Positions 31,701-43,700 of a stretch of DNA of 64,000 nt are shown piece after piece. This DNA is from Theocolax elegans. Its lineage: Eukaryota; Arthropoda; Insecta; Hymenoptera; Cerocephalidae. The stretch's first letter is position 1, and every line of letters begins with the position of its first letter. The notes under the pieces are model-generated. The model had not been told where the DNA came from. It made no database searches and saw nothing but the letters and a program-made list of their open reading frames with translations. The DNA lies in the NCBI GenBank assembly GCA_026168455.1, contig CM047426.1, positions 2,411,501 to 2,475,500 of the forward strand, in the 5' to 3' direction. A program made the translations under genes and the position numbers.

Positions 31701-34700
31701 GAAATAATGCCTATAGGTTCGACATGTTCTTAAGTGGATGTGAAATAATATCTAAACAGATATTTACATCTAAAACATCAACATTCAACACCAAGTTGAA
31801 CACATATATATTAACAATAATAATATTAGACCAATTTGAAATTTACTATTTAAATTCCAACATAATTAACATCTTTCGTAAAAAATGTACAGTGCATTCT
31901 TTCAGCTTACCTACATCCGTTTCCGAAAGGGTAACAGCTCTTGCAACAGCAGACATGATTCTTTCGGTAGGCATCATTGTTGCAAGATCTAATTGTTCTG
32001 AGACTGTTTCCACTGTTGCCGTCATTATTTGCTCGAAAAACTGAGTTCAAAAATTGGTTCAGAAATTTTTTTATTATGACGCCTACATTTTGTTAAAATG
32101 ATTTTTCATGTTAGAAATTTTTTGTTACGATACATACGTGTGGCATGTGAACTAGTACACCACCGACCGAGTGTGTTTCTGGCACAGGCATGTTTATGAC
32201 ATCCGCTTTGTCACCTTTCTTCGTTCCTTCAGCCGGGCTCTTTTTTCCACTTTCATCAGCCCACTCGTCAGTAACAGTCTATAAGAAAGAGAAATCAAAC
32301 GTAGATTAACCTGAATATTATTATTATTATTGGAAGGTGATCGAATAAAAAATTTTCATTAAAAAAAATATGCAGGATGACCCAAGATAAAATGTCCAAA
32401 ATTTGGAAGCATAATTTTGGAGGTCGAAAATAAGCAAATTGTTCCGGATTACTTTACTACATTTTGATTTCTTTAGCAGATAATCGGAAAAATGCAATTT
32501 CAAATTTTGTGGAAGCTCAACATTTTGAACAACTTGATTATTTAAGTGGTACTAAGTTTCTACTTTGTTTTGTATGTTATAAATTATATTGTAGTTACGG
32601 ATTATTTCAGTGTTACTTAATATTGTTTTTCTTCACATGTGTTTGTTTACTTTAATTGAAGGTCAATGAACTTTAAATTTATGAACACCCTGTGTACTAA
32701 TGTTAGTTGTAAAATTTAGAAGTTTAGGGTTCGATTCTTGGTCTCTCATAATTAATGAAATGTGATTTGAACAAGTGTTTCATTATAAACATATTAATTA
32801 ACTTCGAATTAAAAACATAAATGAGTAATATAACAATTAATAAAATGTCATTTCAATAACTGTACTTTCATTAAGAAACAGATTATTGATTAACTTCGAC
32901 TTGAGGCTTGGGTTCGTTCCCTGTCTTTGATGATCAATACAATCGCCTCTAAAGAATGCAATTTCAACAAGTGTTTTTTATAGACATTGCATGCCTCCTA
33001 CACTGATTATCGTCGTATTTGGGAGGATAAAAAGAGCAAGGTTAATATCTTACATCAGGAGGATAAGCTAATTTCTCAGGAGCAATGTAGGTAAGTAAAT
33101 GTAAACAAAGTTGATGCCAGACAACAGTGGATTCGCAAAATGCACACTCCGAAACATTACTACACTTGTGTTGACTACTCCAATAAGCAACATTCGTTGA
33201 CTTCAAAAGATTGCACGCGTCTCGGCAAACCCAACTATTTATTCCCGTGTGTTTATCAATGTTCTGTAATTCCATCTGAAATTCATAATCAAATTCAATA
33301 ACGCAATCAACATTATTTTCTGATTTTCTGTTTTTATATATACCTACCTGTTTTAATAATATATCCAACATAAGAATGCAACATGACAAATTTAGTTCCT
33401 CATCCGTTGTGAATTTAAAACGTCTCGGTGCTGGTACGTCGTCATCGGATAGAGGTGTTGATCTTCCAGATGTTGTTTCTTCAATTCGACCTGACAATCG
33501 ATGATATGAAAATATAATTAACGATCTATAATTTTAAATGATAAATGGAATACATATAGTACGTACATATTGTAGGATCCTTGTCGTCAGACGACGTTGC
33601 GTTTGATTCTTCCTGATTATCATTTGGTGTTACGTTTTCATAAACGGCGATACCGTCGCCAAACATAGCAAACAGTTGGGATAAAGGAATGGTTATTTCT
33701 AATCTTGTTAACGTTTGTAACCAATTGAGTGCTTGTTCTTGAATTTTTGCGTTTGTTTTGTAAAAACGTTTTGCAACAAAATTGTACATTTTCTTGGCAT
33801 CGAATCCTAACGGGCTCATATCGGGATCTAGTATTTTACTGTTTGGGAATAAAAATTTCTGTATTGACGACTATTGAAATCTATAAGTAAATATGAAGGA
33901 TGTTGATGTTGATAAACTGGTAATAATATTTAATGTGATGCGTAAGCATGTCGTCCATTACGTAACTAAATTGTAATAGCTGGCTCATCAACATCAACAT
34001 CGTTTACAACATCATCAACATCAACATCGTTTACAATATCATCAACATCAAATTAGTTTACATCATAAACATCAACATCATTTATATCATAATGTTGGTA
34101 ATGGAATAATCATGTTACTGGATATTATACTTAAATTGTTCATCATAGTTAGATCATAAACATAAACCAGTTGATGTTGTTGATGTTATCAAATAATCAA
34201 AATGGGAATGTTGACAGTTGATGAAGTACGTACGATAATTATTTGCGTCAGTAATATAAACTATTGCAATGGTAATGTTGATATTGATGAAGTACAGCTG
34301 TAATAATGTACTTGGTTCATCTATATGAATTTAACGTAATAACTAATTTGGTTGATAATACAATCTTCAATGAATTATTGTGGTTACTTCCCCATCAACA
34401 CCATTAACATTACGATGTTGATGAATAATTATAATTAATTCGGATAATGTACCGTACGGTACCAAGCAATTGTTACATCATTACCATCAATATTAACAAT
34501 AATATTCTAACATTAATTCAACATTAGTGTGACATCTTCAACATCAACTCAACATCCTTTCCCCCCAAAAAACAAAAATCACGATCAAAAAGTAATACCA
34601 CAACGTCATTTTTAATTCGGGTAAATCTTGTGTGGGTACATCATTCACAATAGCTTCCATCCAATGTGGCATCACGTAATCCCAAATAGCCGATGTTATC

Positions 34701-37700
34701 ACTTCATAAGGTACCAAACAAAATAAACGATTGAGTCCGTCCTTTAAATGTGATGTTCGGGATGCCAAAGTTTCCCTGTACAAAAACGTGTAACAAAGAA
34801 AATGTATATAATACACATCATATATGTTATTCATCCACAAAATCACTAAAATACATTATTCCACAATTGTACATTACCAATGGCCGCCTACGCGCACATA
34901 ATCCTGGGGATGTGGTAAAAGACAAGATACGAAAATATCATAATGTTTCTTCACTATTTCGAAAAGCCACGGGCACACGTGCTCGGTTTTCAATTTTTCC
35001 AAAGTACTTTCGGCTTGACCTGTCGGAAAATATTGCTCACTTTACTTTTAGTATCTTACATACTTCGATATTTTGTTCATCGAATATTAGCAAGATCAAT
35101 CAAGTATGCATACCGTCACGTATACCCAATTGTAGATCACTTAAGACCAATTTCTGATCACTACTTTAAGTTTAATATAGGACATGTTGAGTATATTCTT
35201 AAAAGATTATATATTTGTTTCTGATTTTTAATTAATTATTCTTGTATATTGATGATATTAATTAAATTTTGTTTGTAACTTAAATATAAAAATTATCAAG
35301 AACCGGGTGGTAATCAACAATTGGATAGGTAACAGTATATGTATGTGCGTGTGTGTATATTTACAGAATTGTATAATTAAGAATTAAAAAAAATACAAAA
35401 TAAATTTAAGAAAAAACTTGCAATTAATTAACTATTAATTAAAATCTATAACAAACTAAGGCTAACTAAAAAAAGGAAAATAGATATACTAATAAAATAA
35501 AAATTGTATGTACAAAAACGGAAATTAAAGAGGAAGCTATGTGACTAAGATCCCATGAAAATTTTCTTATCGTTCCATTTACGTGATTCTCAAATTTATA
35601 TTTATGATTCCGTGCAAAAGAAACTGATGGTATAAGATGCAATCTTTTGTTTAAACATTCCCTAAGCAACCCGATTGTTTTTCGGCTAGAAACTCAACAA
35701 TTGCACTCTATAAACCCAGTGAAAATATATCAAAAGAACGATAAAACCGTATATATATTCATTTTTTTTCTTAAGGCCCAAGAAAACCTAACGTCAATTT
35801 CGAATAGGGACGATGAAAAAAAGAGATAATGTGGGAACAACAACATTATGACCAAAAACATTGAATATATGTGAATGAACAAACCAACCGTATAGCTGAC
35901 GATCTTAAAGATTTAGGGATCGATGCCGGCGATAGCTGATAACGAAGCTTTCTTCTATATAAATATATGCGCTTCTTTCTTTCTATATAGTACCAAGCAA
36001 ATTCTATCATTGTTATCTATTTGCGCAAATAAGAATTTTTTAGTATTATATATATATATGTATATATATTTATCTATATGGGTCATTTCATGTCAACTGG
36101 TTGGATTAGAATTTTTAAATTCACCAAATTTTATATACATATTACTTGTTATGTAAAAGCTATTCTAACCTCAAAAGTGAGTTTTTTCTATAGATTTTTT
36201 CAACTTTACAGCTAACTTAATCTCAAAATGTATTAACTTCGATGCCTTTGAATCATAAGCTAGAGGTCAGCCTTTATATTTACAATAATACGACTACGCC
36301 ATAAACGATCTTTTCATTCAACAAATCTAAAAAATAAGCTTAAAGCAATACTTTAATAATGGTCAGTAACTTGTAATTGGCTTGCAAGTAGATAAAAAGA
36401 TATGGTAATTTGCAAAATTTTCAAAAACTTAAGTAGAATAAGGGAGTGCAGAGAGCTAGCTTCATAAATCCACCATCTGAAAATTTGCGGTCAGTAATGG
36501 CGCTGCCGTTAAATGGGCTGAGTTCATATTCTCTTATGACAGAATAGGTGTTGGTGTAATGATTATTTTTATTTATTTTTTTATTTATTTAACCAGAAAA
36601 AATTACAAACATTATAATTACATTTATTTTTTTATCACACATTAAATAATTACATATCATTTTACTGATCGAAAAGTTAGCAATTTCGGCGAAAAGTGAT
36701 AACAACGACGTCACTTTGGAGTGTTTTTAACATTGATTGAAAGGTACTCCGTACTTAATATTTTTTGTCGAAAATACTAACTTTTCGATCAGCACCTGAC
36801 GACAGCGCCATTACTGCCCGCAAATTTTCGGGTGGTGGTTTGTGAAGCTAATGCTCCGGATTCCCCTTAAGAGTGCTTTATACCCCGTCAGCGCTCTCTA
36901 GTCCGAGAAAAATTTTCTTTGTATTTTTTAGATTATTTAGGATAGTCAAATTAAAGAAATTCAAATTTCCTCACATATAAAATGGTATAAAGAATTATCT
37001 AACAATTACTTTGATTTGTATTATGGAAAATTGGAGGCGTATTTTGTAGAGACAAATTGATACCGCGGTGGACAGACGTCTGCTACTCGCCACAGCCAAG
37101 TCAGATTTTCTCTACAAAACATACCTTCAGTTTTTAATATTATTATGCAAAAACATATTTAAATAAATCTTTGGTCTGACTGTCTTAAATAATCTAAAAA
37201 TTACTCTTAACATATAATTTTAAAAATTTTTTTGTAATTCTTTAAAAAGAATAACTTCTACTAACAATTTTTCGTGAAAAAAACTTAAATAATTCACTTT
37301 TTTAGGTTAAAATATGTTTTAAACAAATAATTTTCAGTACCTAAAAATTTGTTTCTATTTTCTGGAAAATATTTTCATTTTATACCTAAAAATTGGTGTA
37401 TTTTAAAATTTTAAACCAATCAGCTGACGTAAAATGGCCCATATATTATTTTTTTACAGCAGAATAATAATAATAATAATAATAATAAAAATAATAATAA
37501 TCTAAGTAATATTATAATTAAGAAAGTTTACTATCATTTTAGGTATTTGAATTTTGATTTATTAGGTTAATGACCACTAAGTGTTTTTATTTCATGTTTA
37601 ATAAATAGAATTTTACATAAACTTATAAAATGATTGAGGTTTCCTTTATGATGATAATAATATTTTAAATATTTTAAATATTGACTGTAAATATTTAAAA

Positions 37701-40700
37701 TATAATATTTTAAATAATAAATTAGTCGATTATTTGTTTGAAGTTATCCTGGTGTGTAATAAATAGTTTAATCTAACCTCAAAATTATTCAGTTCCAGAA
37801 AAGTTGTAATTAATACGGTAATTATTTGATACAGAATATTCTAAAAATTCACCAAAGAACTCAAAGCATACATAAAACATTTTTTGCCCAAAAAATAGGA
37901 ATAAATAATTTTACGTAACCTTAAAATTATCGAGTCCCTGTAAGATGGTAGTTACACTGTAATTAATTAGGTTATTATTTTGAAAAACCTTAATTGAATC
38001 TAATGGATCTCCTTACTTTTATGAGATATTCTTGGTAAAAAAATATGAATAAATAATTTTACTTAACGGGATGTCGGACCTAAATTACAGGATTCTGCAC
38101 CTTTCAACCCAAAAATTATATCTAAAATATTGCATTAAAAATCTGAAAAAAATTCATACGGACAGCTGAAAACATAAGGAAGGGCTTGACGTTTTGATTT
38201 TTTAACGAAAAAGCATTTTTTAAATAATAATTGAGTAAACAATGTTTGGTCGGTAATTATTAGTCCAAAAAAGCATAATCTTTCAACCCAAACATCGTGA
38301 TCAAATTAAGGATTTAAAAATCTGGAAAAATTTGGGTATATTATTTAAAACATGCCTAAGGGCTTGACGTTCAGCGTTTTTTAAAAACTTTATTCATTTA
38401 TTTATAAAAAAAAGTACAAAATGACCATTTCCTGGGTCCGACATCCCCTTAAAATTATCGATTTCCAGTAAAATGGCACTGTAATTTATTAGGTGTCTTT
38501 GTGACTCAAGATATATTCAATCTAGCCTAGTAGAACTCAAAACTTTTATAAAACATTCTTTGGACAACATATAATGAAATATTATATCATATTACAATGA
38601 ATGTGAAAACTTCATTTTATCAAATTTAAAGCTTCTATTATAACGTCTCTTAACAAAAAAAAACTAGCCAAAAATCATGCCGAAATTGTTTTGCTTAACC
38701 TCAGAATTTTCAATGTAAGATTGGTACACTCAATTAGATTACAATAAACTAGACACACGTGTAACCTAATAAATCTAATAAACTCTCTTAATGAATCGTA
38801 ATATATTTACAGTTTCTATTAATTAAGCGATCCAATCATTATATTATAATTAAATACTCAAATGCCACTGCATTAACCTACATATGAAGAAGAAAAATAT
38901 TTAATTGCATGCACTGCATTGTTTATATATTATTCTAGGTCATATAAAAATATGTCAAAAATATACTTCATAAATATCATTATAATCATATACAAGGTGT
39001 CTGAAAAGTTCCGGAATGGCCCGATAACTTCTGAACTAAAAATGGTAAAAAAAAACTAAGATTTGTGGTTGTCAAGGTTTTGTCTTAGCTATCTGATGGT
39101 GACCTTGAATTTGACCTTGACCATTACCTTCAAGTTCATGTGAAGGTTAAATCGATTTGGAAAAGCATACAATTTAACAAGCATTTTAAAATTTTGACTT
39201 TGGAATATTATGGTAAAAACTTGAAAAACAGAAATCATAGAGAATTTGGAAAAATTTAATCTAAGAAATAATATACATGATGCAAGGTCATAATATAAAA
39301 ATAATCAAGACCTTATTTTAACTTAAAAGTTTCGGCCCTTTTTCCGGGATCAAAAAATGAGCTCTTATTACAAAAAATCGATTTGACCTTCAGATGATCC
39401 ACCAGGTAATAGTCAAGGTCAAGATCAAATTCAAGGTCACCATAAGGAAAAAATCCTGACAACTGTGTATCCTTTTTCTACCATTGTTAGTTCATAAGTT
39501 ATCGTGCCGTTCTGGAACTTTTTTGACACCCTGTAATATCATTAAATCTAACCATCTAAAAAAACTACTGCGCATCAATCGTTCAAAAAGAAATGCAATC
39601 TCCAAAAAAAAATATAAGTTTTTTCTATTTTCATCGACGCTTCGTCGCAATATATCTACCCACTAATAAAATATGGTCAAGAAAGATAAAAAATTAAAGG
39701 CGTATAATAATAGAATAAAATGTAATAAAAAAGTGTAAATTTACCAACAGAAAATATAAGATGTATAAGACTTTTTTTAGTACCATCGAACGAATAAGCA
39801 GTAACATGAAACCAATGAAATAACATGGATAATAATCTCCCAAGAATTTCGGGCGGTATGTCTTTGTCGGGTGTGCAAAGACCTACGAGTAGCCAAACTC
39901 CATAACGACCTAATAGTTGACGTTCCTCGAGATTTGGCGGCTCGTTGTTTCCTATACGACTGCCAGTGCTACAACCTATTGAATACATCGTGCTTGGTTT
40001 GCTCATTGAGTACGATTCTGGCAGATCTTTACCGGTGTTCAAATTTAAGGGTTCGGCTTCCTTGAGGAGGCTGGAATGATGAAGAATATAGTTAGACGTT
40101 TTTTTTGGTATATGGGTTCTGAAGATGTTTGGGTTTGTTGTGGGAAGTTGGGTGAGATCGTTTTTTGTGGTGAAATGAGCTTGGAAAAGGTTTTGGTAGG
40201 ATGTAAACGTAACTTTAAAATATTTCGTTTGTTGTGTGGGTTTGTGGAATGTTGTATAAGAATGTTTTTTTTATCAATTTTTCCTTTGTGGATAGAAATT
40301 TGGTAGGGATAGTAGATTATTCATGAAACGTTTTTTAGAGTGAAATTGCCCAACAGTTTGTATAGTTCGTGACTAATAAAATAATCCACCTAACTTTTCA
40401 GTCCTCAAATACTTTGTAATATAATTACTTAATAAAATTTTTTCTACAAAAAAAATTACCTGATGATAGCTTGAACCATATAAGTTTGCATTTGCGGATC
40501 CATTTGCGATATGTGACACAATGCTGTGTGATAGATGTGATCACCACCACGACGATTGTTATGTCGAATGTTGTGGCATTGCACACAATATCGTATTGGA
40601 TGGTTGCCGTTGTAACTGGCGCATTCGGTCGAAAAACAAACACTTATGGCCGATTTGTCGTTGGATCGGCAGTTCTAAAATCGAAAAAAAATTATTATAA

Positions 40701-43700
40701 TTTTTATCATGTAAAATAATTATTATTATTAAAAATGAACTGAAATCATATTTAATTTATATTTTTGGTACGAATAAGAAAAATTACACCGTAATTCAAT
40801 TTTTTTGATAGGTATAAAAAATACTAATGACTTAGATTTATATCTTATCTAATTTTTTAATCACCCAACTTCATAATTCAACCTATTTGGCATAAATAAG
40901 TAATTATTATTCAACGGCCCAAATTTATACCTAATGTTTTTGGTATATAAAAATAATAATCCCACGAATGAACCAAATTCATACCTAATGATTTGGTATA
41001 AATTTTAAAAATAATTATCCCACGTACGAACCAAATTCATACCTAATGATTTGGTATAAATTTTAAAACTAATAATCCCACGAACCAAATCAATACCTAT
41101 AATGTTTTTAGGCAAGCTTTTAAAGAACAATTATGCAAAGACCCAAATGTATACCTATAATGCTCTTGGTAGAAATAATGAAAATAATAATCCCACGATC
41201 CAAATTCATACCTAATGCTTTTTATAGGTAAAAAACATTAAACAATAATTATCCAAATTCATACCTAAAGATTTTTAAATTAATACCAAATTAATACCTA
41301 ATGTTTTTAGGCAAAAATTTAAAGAACAATTATGCACAGACTCAAATTTATAACTAATGATTTGGTAGAAATTTTAAAAATAATAATTCCACAAACCAAA
41401 TTCATACCTAATGTTTTTTGGCAAAAATTTAAAAAACAATTATGCAAAGACCTAAATTCATACGTATAATGTTTTGGGTAGAAATTATAAAAATTATAAT
41501 CAAACCTAAATCAATTATCTAAAGACACAAATTCCTACCTTATTTTTTTTGTGGTATCTTAAAAAATATTTATCCAAAGACACAAAATCATACCTAATGC
41601 TTTTATTTGTTAAAAATTTTTAAAATAATTACCGTATGACTTGAATTCGTACCTTATTCTCACAAATCAATGATACTTGTTGCATGGGATGCAAAACGTC
41701 GCAAAAATTTTGATTCGGATTCTCACGGTGAATTTCGTTGGCGCATTCAATGCACAAATAAATCGGCGGCGGAGAATCCGTGGCAAATGTTATCGAGATC
41801 GAGTGATTATAGCAAACTTTGGCTGCCTCGACGGATCCGGAATTTGGGCAGTCATCGCGTTGGCAAACGAATGGCGTAAAATCGTCTACATTTAAAAATA
41901 TTTAAATATATTTATAATTGTTTTACAAAAATAATATTATTATATAATTATAGTTACACTATAGTAATAATAATTTTGTAACTTTTATCTGGTAATTAAA
42001 TAAATAAATAAATATTATATGTGTACTTACTGGAAAATTTCATCAAAACCGATCTTCGATCAAACAAATTTGGGTTAAATGCGGGCCAATAATAAAATAA
42101 TAATTTTGTCGCTGATGCTTTTGCCGACGAGGTGCCGTAAGCTATAACGCATAAGAGATCCTTGATTACACCAGATTTTAAAGCCATTAAACATTCTAAT
42201 AATTGGCAATGATGCGCTGAAATTTAATACATATTCTATTTATTGTATGTATGAAATATAAAATGCTATTTGTTTCTTTTATTTTTACCATATATTGGCC
42301 AATAGATTATGCCCAATATATAGTTGCATCTAACTTTATATGTAATTATTAATTTTTTATTAGTAATGTACTTTACGAGGTAAATAATATATTAATTAAC
42401 GTCAAAATATTTTTAAAAAGTTTTTTAACTAATAACTGGGCAGTTTATGGCCAATAAATGTTTTGATTTAATCTCACAATTCTTAATATCTATTATCGAT
42501 AAATGATATAAGTATTTAAAAAGTATATTATACGTGTGAATTTTAAAGCATTAATCAAACATTAATGGATAAAAACTGTATATTTATGCCCATTAAATGG
42601 TGTCCACGGTAACCTTAAAATGTTTAATTTATAATTCATCAAAATAACACATTAACCGCGATCAGCTCTAATAATTTAAGTCATATACATCGTATTAGAA
42701 ATCAAAGTTTCTACAAAATATGATTATTAGCCAATAACTAGCCATAATTTATACTCAATTTGTAGTCAACCAGAAACTAAATAATTTATATCTAATTATT
42801 TGGTAATTATTGGTCTCACATAACCTCAAAATTTTCAATTTTCACAGAAGAGTGTATGTATTACTTTAAAAAAAATAATAACCTAGAACTCATACAAATA
42901 TTTATATAAAATACAATTTGTGTCTAAAAAATAATCCAACATAACCTCACATATTACTATTATCAAATACAAAAATATATAACCGAGTGAAAAACAAATG
43001 TTTATTAAAACATATTTCGGAGCAACAAGTCTCCTACTCTTTATCTCCAATAAATTATTTTCTAACCTTAAATATTTCTTACAAAAACCAAACATACCTG
43101 GATTTTTTGAATACTCAAAAATCATCATGATAACTGCGGATATCGATTGGCTGGTATAATTTTCACTCTCGTCCTCCATCTTCCTGGCTAAAAAAGAAAA
43201 AAAAAGAAAATGGTGACAGTACAAAAAAATATGTTTACTCCACACATTTAATTTCGCAATGACTCACCAAGAGTGAACGGCAAAATATAAAAACACAAAT
43301 AATTGATAATTTCTTGATGCAACTCGTCTGGCAAAACAGCGATGGTGCTAGCCGTCAAATATGGGAGATTTTCTATTAAATCATGTTCTAAAAATGGCAA
43401 CAAACACGCGAGACATTGTAATAAAGCTTGGCCGAATACTGTAATTAAAAAATATATTATTTTTTATTATGACAAATAAGTACATAACAAAGTATCCTTA
43501 ATTTTGTCCTTAAATGAAAAAAAAGATGTACTTTTGGTGTCTAAGATGATATACGTAACCTATAAAAGTAAAATATATTTATCTAAAACAATTTACATAA
43601 CCTGTAAAAAAATATAACCTAATTATATAAAATAAAAAAATAGGTTATGTTTCCTTTTTGTAACGTGTTCAAAAATAAATGTTAAGGACAAAATTAATGT

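Larger units (their letters stand above)
35020..39783 (-). other. Largest unc79 intron (4.8 kb) with several mobile elements
   Basis: This intron separates exons 9 and 10. It contains a TTAA-flanked foldback at 36,429-36,870, a family A copy at 38,063-38,452 and a TA-flanked foldback at 38,993-39,533. AAT microsatellites occur near 37,460-37,500 and a TA run near 36,051-36,068. No exon was seen between the elements. Confidence 0.65.

Noticed and set aside
33960..34080. CRISPR-like regular repeats
   Set aside because: The CATCAACATC words are a simple intronic repeat in a eukaryotic gene, without constant repeat-spacer structure.
39676..39783. Extension of unc79 exon 9 beyond 39,784 (open frame continues)
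   Set aside because: Using donor GTACTA at 39,783 gives the right phase and a conserved join to exon 10; the extension has no UNC79 similarity.
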